Origin: Selaginella moellendorffii
Taxonomy: Eukaryota > Streptophyta > Lycopodiopsida > Selaginellales > Selaginellaceae
Length of the DNA stretch: 64,000 nucleotides
Direction: 5' to 3'
NCBI RefSeq assembly: GCF_000143415.4
Contig: NW_003314330.1
Location: 836,089 to 900,088, forward strand
The position numbers and the translations under genes were made by a program. Below, one piece after another: positions 10,474 to 20,406 of this stretch. The first letter of the stretch is position 1, and the number at the start of each line of letters is the position of its first letter. The notes beneath the pieces are model-generated. The model did no database searches. It saw only the letters and a list, made by a program, of their open reading frames with translations, and was not told the origin of the DNA.

Positions 10474-11664
10474 ATGGCTGCAGCTATGGCGCCCTCGTCG
10501 TTGATCGCCGCGAGGTCTTCCGCAATTCAGCTCAATGCGCCTTCCACGTCCACAAAAGTAAGCATTTTTATTGATTTATCGCTCTTTGGCTTCTGGAGCA
10601 TTCATAGATCTGCTTTTCTTGATTTTACTGAGCTACATTCTACAAACTATGCTAGAAATCAAAATTTTGTTCGCTTTCTTTGCTAGTTCTTAGAGTTTTT
10701 CTTTTCGTATTTTTTCAGCTTGTCTCGAGGAACTGGACAGGCCTTCGCATGGAAGCCGGAAGTTCGTTGTCTGTGAAAATTTCATCGTCCCAAGCTACGA
10801 GGATTAGGAGTGGTTCTGTGCAAGTTAGAGCAGGAGTTACTGCAACAGCACCATCAAAGGTGAGAGAATTTTGTCAAAACTTCCTCTTTTTTAAAATACC
10901 TTTGGGTTTTTGCAGTTCAAGACTCTAAAACCTCTTGGAGATCGAGTGCTCGTCAAGATCCAAAAAGCAAATGAAACAACACCGGGTGGAATTTTACTGC
11001 CAGTGACATCACAAACCAAGCCTCAGGGTGGAGAAGTTGTAGCAGTCGGATCGGGCAAGACCATTGCCGACAAGAAAATCGATCCTTGTGTCTCGGTAAA
11101 ATGTTTTCGTTCGTGTTGCTGGTTTGTAACTGTGATCACAGATTGGTGACATGGTTGTCTACTCCAAGTACGCTGGAACCGAGGTCCAATTCGATGATGC
11201 CGAGCACGTCTTGCTCAAGGAGGACGACCTCATTGGTTTCTTGTCGACCGACGATATCAAAGACTTGAAGCCACTCAACGAGAGAGTCTTGATCAAGGTA
11301 TGGAAGAACTTTTGGTATTTAAACCGCTAGAGCCTTTTTCTGTTCCTTCTTTACAGATAGCTGAGGCCGAGGACAAGACGTCCGGAGGTATCATCCTCAC
11401 CGAAAATGCCAAAGAGAAGCCCGTCACTGGCACGGTACCAAACTGTCGTTTATCTTCTAGCTGGGGATTGATGCGAGCTTGTGTGTTTAGGCTGTCGCCG
11501 TTGGATCTGGAGCTTTCGGAGAGGATGGGGTGAAAAAGCCGCTAGATATTGCTCCAGGGAACTCGGTCATGTATTCCAAGTATGCTGGAAACGAGTTTAA
11601 GAGCAAAGACGGGAGCCAGTATGTTGTGATCCGTGCATCGGACATTCTCGCAGTTTTGCCATAG
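10474..11664 (+). CDS. CPN20: Chloroplast 20-kDa co-chaperonin (double Cpn10 domain)
   Basis: Six exons, all phase 0: 10474-10557, 10719-10859, 10916-11095, 11142-11297, 11357-11434 and 11491-11664; 270 residues. Residues 1 to about 75 are Ser/Ala/Arg-rich and look like a plastid transit peptide ending in V-Q-V-R-A-G. Two Cpn10 domains follow in tandem. The first begins [14 protein letters not shown] with mobile loop [10 protein letters not shown]; the second begins [11 protein letters not shown] with loop [10 protein letters not shown]. This double-domain form is known only from plastid-bearing lineages and caps the Cpn60 ring that folds Rubisco and other stroma proteins. The ATG lies 114 bp after the stop of the PPR gene. 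Confidence 0.95.
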
Positions 11665-11943
11665 TTTGCTCCAAGGATTGAAACAAAAACCAATCAATTT
11701 TATTCTCGGAAAAAAAACAACTAGAATCAAGAGGTAAAAGTCTTGTTCCATTTACAAGAATGCTAGATCTTCGTCTACGTAAATACACCCGAAACAGTAG
11801 CAAAATAGGAATATATCGATGGCTTCCATCACGCGTACTCATCAGCTTGTGCTTGAAGAAGATTTGCTCGTTCCGAAGGCACAGATCTTCTGCCTGGAGA
11901 AATGTTTTAGATCGATCACCAAAAACCAAAAGAAAAAAACGAA

Positions 11944-12663
11944 TCAAAGCATACCACAGAAGGCAATTGTGGCGATGAAGAGCATGGAAAGCCCCGAGAC
12001 GAGAAGATCCGCGCCAAAGATCACTCCCAGGAGAACCAGCCCAAACTTGGGAGCTAGAATCAAAATGGCAAACGCCAGAATCACCGAAAGAATCCCACTG
12101 GCGAGAACAGCGGGCCACGATGTCATGTTTCGGACTTGACAAGCCATCAACGATTTCAACAGTCCCTGTGATAGAACAAAGAAAAAAAAAATGTAGTTTG
12201 GCTAGAGTAAAGCTCGAGTTGGATCACTTACATGAACTAGAAACCATCCAGAGAGAACGTAGACGAGTGCCATGCCACCTTCAATCGGCTTGATCAGCAT
12301 CAAAAGTCCAATTCCCAGGTGTAGAATCCCCAGCAGCAAAAACGATGTAGTTCCTGGAGCTCCACACACGGCGATGAACTGGACGATCGAGAAAACGCCG
12401 CCCAGGATGAGCAGCCATGCAATGAGCTGCTCCACCGCCAGAGCAAACACCAGAGGGAAAAGAATTCCTATTATGCCAGCGATGATGAAGAGGATGGCAT
12501 AGATCCCCAGGTACAGGGATAGCTTGCTCAGGTGCTCCTCTGGAACAAAATCTGTGAGCGTTCGCACCGGGAGAGTGATGAAGTACGTGCGATCTCGCTC
12601 TTGCGGAGGGGGTTGATCACTGGCATGATAATCTCCACTGTCGTTGCGCCCATTCTCCGCCAT
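11944..12663 (-). CDS. DUF308/HdeD-like multi-pass membrane protein
   Basis: Two exons, complement of 12663-12232 and 12165-11944 (intron 66 nt), give 217 residues. The first 55 residues are hydrophilic (MAENGRNDSG..., then PEEHLSKLS). About six hydrophobic segments follow, with Gly-rich turns such as I-L-G-G-V-F and L-L-G-I-L-H-L-G-I-G-L. The pattern resembles the short repeated two-helix units of the HdeD/DUF308 family of membrane proteins, whose plant members are uncharacterised. The match rests on topology and Gly pattern, so the family name is tentative, but the splice frame and hydrophobicity support a real gene. The ATG is flanked by a 'gccctaaac' element at 12697-12705. Confidence 0.7.
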
Positions 12664-13194
12664 TGCGACTGAAACCCTGGATCGATCGATCGAAAAGCCC
12701 TAAACAGGTAAAGAACACTATGATAGCGCACTGCCCTAAAAGCACAGCACGTGTCCACACACTTGTCCCCAGCTTTCTTTTCCACGATCCTCCAAAGATG
12801 TTTTAAGCTACCTTCCCGCCACATGGTTAATGATCCTTGAAAGTGTATGGGTGGGCATGAAGGTGGCAGTCAATCTGGATGGCATTATATTCTGGACCGT
12901 TGTACCACCAATGTAATAGTGTATTCTGATGCATGTATCCAGCCTGGATGTGATTGGCCATTTTGATTGCTATATGGCTACTACAGTCCAAGACTCATTG
13001 TTGTATATTCAGATGTAAAGTATTATATGGAGTTCTAGAGTTAAAGGGAAACCACATGGGAAAACTTGACAAAAGAATTTAAATTAACCATATCAAAATG
13101 TACTGTAAATTCATAATTTTGTAGTTTGAAAAGTGGTATGAAAAGCTGTTTCCCAAATAATTTCTAAATCTCGTTTTAAATTTAAATACTTTTT
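12664..13194. other. Intergenic, no gene seen
   Basis: The promoter side of the DUF308-like gene (about 12664-12830) grades into AT-rich DNA. No readable coding or structural RNA signal was found. Confidence 0.4.
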
Positions 13195-14312
13195 CTAAGC
13201 GTGTGATGTAGTATTACAGCTGTATAATGGTGATAAAAAACAAATAAGTTCAAGTTTTATATGCTCTTATATAAATTATATACTATTTAATATTTCCAGT
13301 AGGTTGTACTTATGTACACTAATAGGTTGTACTTCAAACTAAAAATAGTGAAGCTCATTACTATGATATATATACTTTGGGTATTAAGATCCTAATGTTT
13401 ATGATAAGGTAAAACAAGTAAAAGTTTCAATTGAATTTTTTATTTGGCAGATATTCACAGAATATTATTATTATTTTATGGTGGGGATTTTGGCTTAAAA
13501 TCATTTTATAGTGTTTATAAACAAATACAACACCACATTCAATGGGGGCAGGGGGGAGGCCTAACAGCTCATCTAAATGAAAATGTGGTAAATCTAGTTG
13601 CTATAAACCTGGGCCAGGGCATTGAGATGGAGCAGCTGTTTGCAGGGAATAAATGCATGCTATGCACCTTTGTATTATGTAGGTGAATTTGAGTGCTTGA
13701 TTGTCAGATGGTACAGGATAGTGGGAAGAAGAATAGAATGAATATTGGGATAAGGGATCCTTGTCCTCGCAGCAGATGCTCAATTGAGCAAAAATTGGAT
13801 GCCAGTGGATCCATCATGCAAATGGTGCTGTCTCTCTAGCACATGATGAGAGGTATGTGGATTATATTGAGCAGCTCCTGGGTCAAAAATCTAAAGGGTT
13901 GTTGCTATGCTGTCCAGGAAAGAACCAGTTTTGACAAAGAATGGTTTGGGCATAACTTGTTGAAGAAAAATCCAATTATCACTAGTATATGTGCTCCTTT
14001 TTGTTGTTGAGAGGCAGCAATGATTCAACATTGCCAACTTGACACAAGAGGAAAGATGATGGGCATCTAGTTGGTGGGGAAGGGACTACAGGGGTGGAGG
14101 TCAGACTTAAAATTCTATATTATTTATAAATTAATTCTAAAATTTAAAAAAAATTCAAAAATATTAATTTAGAACTTTATAAATGATGTTTTGCTATTTT
14201 TACTGGGAAAATTTTTGCTTATAATATAACAGGCAAAAATGGACTTTTTTAATACTTCTTTTGTGTTAAACTTTGAATTGTATGTATTTACATTTTACAA
14301 AAGCTTGAACTT
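13195..14312 (+). pseudogene. Relic A of a Hint-domain gene, split by an insertion
   Basis: At 13200-13250 an exon-2-like stretch ('gtgatgtagtattacagctg') matches copy 1 at about 4424 apart from point changes. At about 13328-13430 comes an exon-3-like stretch with 'actaaaaatagtgaagctc' and 'gatatatatactttggg'. Exon-4- and exon-5-like scraps ('gcttataatataacagg' near 14217, 'acaaaagcttgaacttaac' near 14297) appear only after about 750 bp of unrelated sequence. Stops and deletions remove any coding capacity. Homology was judged by side-by-side reading with copies 1 and 3. Confidence 0.6.
13440..14190. other. Unrelated insert inside Hint relic A
   Basis: About 750 bp, richer in G than its surroundings, separates the exon-3-like and exon-4-like pieces of relic A. 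It has only short broken frames, no terminal repeats that I can see, and no recognised domain. It is probably a decayed transposon fragment. Confidence 0.35.
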
Positions 14313-14324
14313 AACAACCTTCTT

Positions 14325-14770
14325 AAACAGGTGATGCAATAATGGCAATAAAGGAAATAAAAAGAAAATAATATCAAAGATAAGGTTTATTAACTTTTTT
14401 GGGTATATTAGAACTTAATCTCTTATAGTAGTTGCAATTTGAAATTCAAATACTACAAGGTCAAATAGATTATTCTGATATATATGATTTCAGACATCAT
14501 AGATATTTTATTTATATTAACATTGAAAGTATAAAAGTGTTATTTTCATTTTATAATTTCATAAACATGTAAATTTCTTATTTAATTTTTATATAAAATC
14601 ATCTATAAATATGCTATTGATATTACTATGATGTATTAGTTTTTTTAGAATCAGGAAAAGTTTTATCCTATAATGTAACTGGTAAGAAAATATTTAATCT
14701 ATCAATTTCAACAAAAACATAGACTTTATAGCCCATTGACATTTAATTGTTAATGATATTGTTGAATCTG
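14325..14770 (+). pseudogene. Relic B of a Hint-domain gene
   Basis: A second decayed copy lies directly after relic A. An exon-2-like piece with its acceptor ('cttaaacaggtgatgcaata', near 14321) is followed by an exon-3-like piece at about 14430-14570 ('tattctgatatatatgattt'). An exon-4-like piece at about 14596-14685 keeps the donor 'aactggtaag', and an exon-5-like scrap sits at about 14710-14765. Several in-frame stops and deletions make it non-coding. The order and spacing of the pieces match copies 1 and 3. Confidence 0.65.
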
Positions 14771-14903
14771 CTTTCATCTTTACTTTTGTATATTTTTCTC
14801 CTTCAATCAAACTTCCAGCATGTAAAGTAAATAATAAAAGTATTATCTTTACAATAAACCAACTCAAACACTGAAATACCACAGAGATCTTTGGACCCGC
14901 AGT

Positions 14904-15140
14904 TTACAATAAATTGTCAACCTGGAGGTGGCGTTGAAGCGAACCGTACAGCATTGAAGCGAACAAAAGGAGCGCTGTTACAGCATAACAAACGGCCCCG
15001 GCAACAACATATGTGAGGGAGACACCGGAGAGCCAGCTGAGGAGCAGCACCGGCGGAGGACAATCAGCACAATGAGGCAGCAGCAAAGAGGGCATCACAG
15101 CGACCGCGCGGAGGAGGAAATGGTGGCCAAGATCAAGCAT
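14904..15140 (-). CDS. Possible small hydrophobic protein (unrecognised)
   Basis: A 78-residue frame in a GC-rich island inside AT-rich DNA. It has hydrophobic stretches (V-M-P-S-L-L-L-P and about residues 40-66, LTYVVAGAVCYAVTALLLFA) and could be a small membrane protein or one exon of a gene. The ATG at 15140 faces the B3 gene, whose start is 130 bp away. No family recognised and no splice partners found. It could equally be a chance frame. Confidence 0.3.
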   Translation of the reverse strand: MLDLGHHFLLRAVAVMPSLLLPHCADCPPPVLLLSWLSGVSLTYVVAGAVCYAVTALLLFASMLYGSLQRHLQVDNLL

Positions 15141-15270
15141 TTTTTAACCCATCTGTCACAAACAGAATAGAACTAAAGTTTTGACCTGAGGATCTCTCTG
15201 ATTTTTTGTTTAAACCATTAAATTTGAAACTTACAACGGTACAACAAATATGCTTGTGGAGGGTTTAGCT

Positions 15271-16322
15271 ATGGTGTCTTATGAGGAGGAACGACGGCGA
15301 CGGGTAGAGGAGAACAAGAAGCGATTGAAGGTAAGCCACTTTCCTAGCTTGGCCATGGACCAAGCCATAAAAGAAAATCCTCTTTCACTGCTGCTTGCAG
15401 GAACTGGGTATAGCGGAGATCAGCAAGGAGATCGCCCAGCAGACCACACAAAGGGCTTCCAAGAACCAAGTAAGCTTCACAAAACTCGCTGCTTCTAGGC
15501 CATTTCCCACATCGATTGATCCAGGCGAGGAAACGTTGCTCAAGGTCAGCTGAGAAATCCGTCTTGTTTGTACGGAGGTCTTCTCGAGTCTCATCGAATC
15601 CTCGTCCAAACTACAAACTGGTAGAATAGTATCTCTCGTCTTCCTTTCCAAGATAATCTGTTGTTCTTGGATCACAGGATGACGAGCCCCGTCTGCCTCG
15701 AAGAAGGTATGTCTCCCACGAGCTCTAGAAATTTTCTAAGACGTTTCTCGCAGTTCTGGGCGATCGTCTCGAATATCTCCAACCAGCTTTTGCTCACAGG
15801 AGGACAGAATGGCAGCGATTGAGGCCGCGGAAAAGATCCAGCAAAGTTTAGATCGTCCTTCCACCGTCAAGACGATGCTCCAGTCCCACGTCTCTGGAGG
15901 ATTCTGGCTGGTAAATCTCCTGTTTGAGCATGCTAGCGAAAGATTAACAAGAAAGAGATCTTCTTGCAGAGCTTACCACTCTCATTTGCGAAGAAACACT
16001 TGCCAAAGAAGGACACGATGATCACCCTCGAAGACAGCGACGGGCAGGAGTCCGAGTCCTTTTATTTGGCGTACAAGAACGGACTTAGCGGCGGATGGCG
16101 TGGTTTCTCCATTGATCACAAGCTGCAAGACGGCGATGCTCTCGTCTTCGAGCTCATGGAACCTACACGTCTCAAGGTCAGTTCATAGAAGGCGAAATGA
16201 GAAAACTTCTTACAGTGGCTTTGTCTACACAGGTTCACATTTTTCGAGCTGCCGACTACCAAAGGATTCAAGGCAAAAGCATCACAGATAAGGCACAGCT
16301 TGCAAAAAGGAGCCGCAGGTAG
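15271..16322 (+). CDS. B3-domain DNA-binding protein (At3g19184-like clade)
   Basis: Seven exons: 15271-15330, 15401-15469, 15525-15620, 15678-15706, 15754-15910, 15970-16176 and 16233-16322; 235 residues from the ATG at 15271 (MVSYEEERRRR). An in-frame ATG at 15250 would add seven residues. The amino-terminal block E-E-E-R-R-R-R-V-E-E-N-K-K-R-L-K-E-L-G-I is diagnostic of a small plant B3 clade. A basic Arg/Ser linker follows (about 44-90, nuclear-localisation-like). The B3 fold runs from about 120 to 220: M-L-Q-S-H-V-S-G-G-F-W-L, LPLSFAKKHLP, GGWRGFSIDHKL, DGDALVFEL, VHIFRA. It is expected to bind DNA in the nucleus; targets are unknown. It stops 204 bp from the convergent Hint gene. Confidence 0.92.
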
Positions 16323-16525
16323 ACTAGAAAGATGACAATGTTTGCTCTTTACAGCTAGTTCTTGTCATTACATCTATCAATGCAAAGAAAAGGAAATCAA
16401 GCACAAAATCAATGCAATACATAAAAAGCTAGCAGAAAAATCATTATATTTAAGAAACAAAGAGAAATTATTTTTGTTTATTACGAACAGAATATTATTC
16501 TTTTAATATTTATAGTTTTATATTT

Positions 16526-17545
16526 TTAGTTTAATACTTTTGTTTTCCAAATGAGTTTCCACAATATTCCAGCTCCAATAATATAGTTAATTATTATTTC
16601 ATTACTATTAAGAAAATGATATAACTGTAGGTAAGATTTAGTATTTAGAGTCTTATATAAAACTCGAATAGGATATAAAATAATTTGATATACATAAGGT
16701 AATAAAGAGCTTAATTTGAAAAACTTAAATATATTATCTAAAAACCAATCACTATGTGGTGATACAATAATATCATTAACAATTAAATCTCCAAATAATG
16801 TAAATGGGTTATAAAGTCCATGCTTTTGTATAATGTAAATACCTAAAATTTACAAATAAATCAAAATAAACTTATTCCAATTTAATTACTTACTTGTTAT
16901 ATTATAAGTTAAAACTTTTCCTAATTTTTCATTTAAAGATAACAATATATCATTTGTGGTAATGTCAATTGCATATTTATAGATTATTGAACCTACACAA
17001 GAATTGAATAGAAATAAATTTCTATTTTAAACACTTTTACCTTTTTTGGATACAATTGGAATAAAGTGTAAAGGGGACAATTCAATACTTTTATTATTTT
17101 CAATATTAATATGAATAAAGTCTTCATAAGCATTGGGATCTTGATGGCCAAAAGCATATATATCAGAAAAGTCTATTTCACCATTTTTAGTTTGAATTGC
17201 AACCTGTTAGAAAAAGCTAATGTCAATTTTCATACACATAGAAAAAGTATAAATATATAAAACTGTAAACCTTATCTCCAATAGCTATATCTTGAATTTT
17301 CTTTTTATTCCCATTAATAAGTGTTAATATTGCATCACCTGTTAGCAAAGAAAGATTAATTTAAGTTAACAACAAGATTAATAGAACAACATTAAGAAAT
17401 TACCTGGAAAACACTTCTTTGATTTTTTGCAAATTTGATTTACACATTTATAACCGCTAAGACATTGTGAATTTATAAGACATGAATAAATTTGATTTGG
17501 TAAAACATAAAGCACAAACAAAATATAAAATATAAAACTTTTCAT
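16526..17545 (-). CDS. Secreted Hedgehog-type Hint (Hog) domain protein, intact copy
   Basis: Five exons on the complement: 17545-17404, 17338-17271, 17203-17041, 16992-16894 and 16842-16526; 262 residues, no internal stop, all borders GT-AG. Residues 1-21 form a signal peptide (M-K-S-F-I-F-Y-I-L-F-V-L-Y...). Residues 22-44 hold cysteines at 22, 28, 34 and 39. The Hint module opens at Cys45 (C-F-P-G-D-A), matches the Hedgehog autoprocessing junction, and continues with I-A-I-G-D-K (65-70). S-P-L-H (113-116) occupies the place of the Hedgehog T-x-x-H, and G-L-Y-N-P-F-T-L-F-G-D-L-I-V-N-D-I-I-V-S follows near 166-185. A hydrophobic tail of about 65 residues lies where Hedgehog proteins have a sterol-recognition region. 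No endonuclease and no host extein, so it is not an ordinary intein. In Hedgehog the Cys forms a thioester that is attacked by cholesterol; here lipid attachment, hydrolysis or trans-splicing are all open. Coding DNA is very AT-rich compared with neighbouring genes. Confidence 0.85.
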
Positions 17546-17559
17546 TTTGAAGATATGTT

Positions 17560-18410
17560 ATTAGGAAATAAAGATGTCAAGCTCTTTAAATTTAAGCCAC
17601 TCATGTGCACCAATCCAAACGTGACAACAAAAATATAATGCCATATGGCCAAACCATGTACTCCTAAAATATAAAACATTAAAGATAAGGGTTTAACAGC
17701 TATTATCTCTTTGTCTACTTTGATAAGTGAGCCACTTTATGTCTCTATTATAACTAGAATCCATAACTGTGTTATAGGACAAAGCAGCTTATGCTTCCAT
17801 CAATAGGTTAAAAACTCCAGTAAATATAACTAGAATCCATAGGTGTATTAGACGATGTCAAGGATTGAACTCCAGTAAAGTCAGGCTCTTTAAATTTAAA
17901 CCACCTATGTGCACCAATCCAAACGTTAGAACAAGAATGTAGTGTCATATAGCCAAACCATGTACCTATAAGACACAAAAAATAAAGGCTTAACAAATAC
18001 TATGTCTTATCTACTTAGAATCCACAAGAATGTAGTCTTAATGTGGCCAAACCATGTACTCCTAAAATATAAGACACAAAAGCTCAAGGCTTATGTCAAG
18101 GATTTAACTCTAGTTAAGTCAGGCTCTTTAAATTTAAGTCACCTATATGCACCAATTCAAACGTTATAACAAGAATGTAATGTTATATGCCAAACCATGT
18201 ACTCCTAAAATACAAGACACAAAAAATAAGGGCTTAACAGCTACTATTTCTTGTTTACTTTGATAGGTGAGCCACTTTATGTCTTTATTATAACTAGAAT
18301 CCACAAAAATATAGTGTCATGTGGCCAAACTATATACTCCTGAAATATACAACACAAAATATAAAGGCTTAACTTTAATAGGTGAGCCATTTTATATCCC
18401 TATTATAACT
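17560..18410. repeat. Irregular tandem repeats upstream of the intact Hint gene
   Basis: Units containing 'ctctttaaatttaagccac', 'gtgcaccaatccaaacgt', 'ggccaaaccatgtactcct' and 'ttgataggtgagccacttta' recur at about 17580-17800, 17820-17990, 18010-18110, 18115-18300 and 18300-18410, with different subsets deleted. It covers the 5' side of the Hint gene, beginning 15 bp before its ATG, so it may have replaced or may contain the promoter. No coding capacity. Confidence 0.7.
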
Positions 18411-19040
18411 AAAAAAACTAGGGCACATTAAAAACTCTCTTGAATTTAGATTTCACAAGGCTAACATGGATGCATTTGCAATCTTGAAGACATGGATCCT
18501 CCTGCCTTACGCACCAAGAACTCTTGATCATGGATAGGCTCATGAAAGCAGTTGCTAGAGAGAAATGTAATTCCCATCCTTCTGGACTAGAAACTCTTCC
18601 TTGTCACCAAAGAAAACGGTAGCACCAATAGATGAGAAATCCTGCCAACCTCCACTCCATCGACCCATTCTTCTGGATGAGATCAATTTTGATGCTGGCT
18701 TTCCACCAGATTAGAATCCACTCCACCACCAACATGAATTATTATCTCCTGTTCTGGAGGTGGTAGTCCACACGGACATTTTAAAAGTAGAATTTGAAAT
18801 TATCCACTTCATTTTCTATTAGAATTTATATGCCTTTCTATTACTGAACTTGATTTAATTCAATTTTTTCCTATAAATTGTAGATGCCGAGGGGCTGTTG
18901 GGAACTTGCATCCTTTAGGAATTTGAGAAGCCGTGGCTGAACTTGCTTTCCCATGGCCATAGCCATTTGACGTTGGACAAGGCCAGCCTGCGGCACCTTA
19001 GAAACAATGGAAAATCCACAGGAGAGCTCGGGTGCCAGTG
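18411..19040. other. Intergenic, unassigned
   Basis: From 18440 to 18770 the composition is more balanced, with fragments suggestive of a decayed coding element, but no frame longer than a few dozen codons and no recognisable domain. The last 150 bp lead into the first U2AF35-like pseudogene. Confidence 0.35.
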
Positions 19041-19044
19041 CCCG

Positions 19045-19545
19045 GACAAATGCCGAAGGGACAAGACCGAGTAACTGCCCTTTCTACTTGAAGATGGGTG
19101 CCTGTTGACATGGGACCGATGCTCGAGAGCACCTAAGCAGAGCTGCACTTTGCTGCTCAACAATTTGTATCAAAGCCCAGAGATCAACCCCGGTCAGGCA
19201 TACAGAAACACTGCCATCCCCAAGGAAGAGCTCCAGAAGGACTTGGATGCGTTCTACCTACAAGGACGTGTTTAAGGAGGTGAGCAAGCACAGCAAGGTG
19301 GACGCACTCAAGATCTCCAACAACTTCGGCAACCATCTGGCTGGGAATGTTTACGTCCAGTTTTGGCATACGGTTGCAGCTATGGCGGCGCTGAACGGGA
19401 GATTTTACTCCGGGCGACGATCGCGGCCTAGTTCTCCCCCGTGACAGATTTTCGCGAGGCATCTTGCCGGCAGGGGTGCAGCCGGGGTGGATGCTGCAAC
19501 TTCTTGCACCTTTATCATCCTAGCAAAGCTCTGATGAGGGAGCGT
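19045..19545 (+). pseudogene. U2AF35-like (U2AF small subunit) pseudogene, plus-strand copy
   Basis: In shifted frames one can read the start of the first CCCH finger ([10 protein letters not shown] followed at once by a stop), [10 protein letters not shown], the HCHPQG and Q-K-D-L-D-A-F-Y-L-Q-G-R-V segments of the RRM region, then [18 protein letters not shown] and C-N-F-L-H-L from the second zinc finger. This is the domain order of the splicing factor U2AF35, which recognises the AG of 3' splice sites. Stops, a frameshift after G-R-V and a short deletion in the second finger make it dead. It lacks introns over the readable part, consistent with a retrocopy. A second copy lies inverted at 19900-20406. 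Confidence 0.75.
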
Positions 19546-19899
19546 GAATTTGACTTTCGCACAACCAGTTGAACTAGAAAAAGATACGAGGCAATGGATG
19601 GGTGGCTGCAGGCACAACGCAAATTGATTGGAGGACATCTCATTCCGTTGATTCCTCTGACACACGCTGCTACCATCGCCATCGCCGCCGTCCTTTGTTG
19701 ACTGGGAGTTGCCGGCTCCATCAAGTCGAGCGATCTCCGGAGGGGGCATTGGCCGGTGATCATGCATCACGAACCAGTCTGGACGTTTGCTCGTCAAGCT
19801 TCCGGACGAGGATTAAACCATCCGGAGACGCAATCATTACAGACTCCCTCATGTAGTTCCAGCACTCGGACGGGGTATGCTCCACGGCACTCGGAGACA
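19546..19899. other. Spacer between the two inverted U2AF35-like copies
   Basis: About 350 bp of GC-balanced sequence not shared by the two arms. A minus-strand frame of 130 codons overlaps it and the plus-strand pseudogene, but shows no domain I recognise. If the region is transcribed, this would be the loop of a hairpin RNA. Confidence 0.4.
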
Positions 19900-20406
19900 C
19901 CCTGCGCCTCTGCGTCCTAAGGCTCTTCGAATCGAAAGAACCTTCAGCTCCCTCATCAGAGCTCTGCTAGGATGATAAAGGTGCAAGAAGTTGCAGCATC
20001 TGCCGCGGCTGCACCCTCCTTGCTCCTCCTGCCGGCAAGACGCCTCGCGAAAATCCGTCACGGGGGAGAGCTCGGCCGCGATCGAGCGCCGGAGTAAAAC
20101 CTCCCGTTCAGCTGCTCCTCCGAAACTGGACGTCGAAGTTGTTGCAGATCTTGACCTTGCCGTCCTCACCTCCTTAAACACGTCCTTGTGGGTAGAACGC
20201 ATCCAAGTCCTCTAGAGCTCTTCCTTGGGGATGGCAGTGTTTCTGCATGCTTGACCGGGGGTGACATTGATACATGTTGTTGAGCAGCAAAGTGCAGCTC
20301 TGTTTAGGCTTTACGTGCGCTCTCGAGCATCGATGCCTATGTCGACAGGCGCCCATCTTGAGGTAGAAAGGGCAGGTCACTCGGTCTTGTCCTTCCTAAG
20401 TCTCAA
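19900..20406 (-). pseudogene. U2AF35-like pseudogene, minus-strand copy
   Basis: This copy is the better preserved. The first CCCH finger is complete ([20 protein letters not shown], pattern Cx8Cx5Cx3H), followed by [10 protein letters not shown]. The second finger is also complete (C-R-Q-E-E-Q-G-G-C-S-R-G-R-C-C-N-F-L-H, Cx7Cx5Cx3H). Between them the RRM is wrecked: after [11 protein letters not shown] there is a stop and a frame change at about 20174-20202, and much of RNP1 is deleted. Neither copy could make a working U2AF small subunit, although a zinc-finger-only fragment is conceivable from this one. Confidence 0.75.

Noticed and set aside
16526-17545. Hint gene as an ordinary intein or bacterial intein-like domain
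   Set aside because: There is a signal peptide directly before a short Cys-rich segment, no homing endonuclease, no carboxy-terminal extein and a hydrophobic tail as in Hog proteins; spliceosomal introns also argue against a bacterial contaminant.
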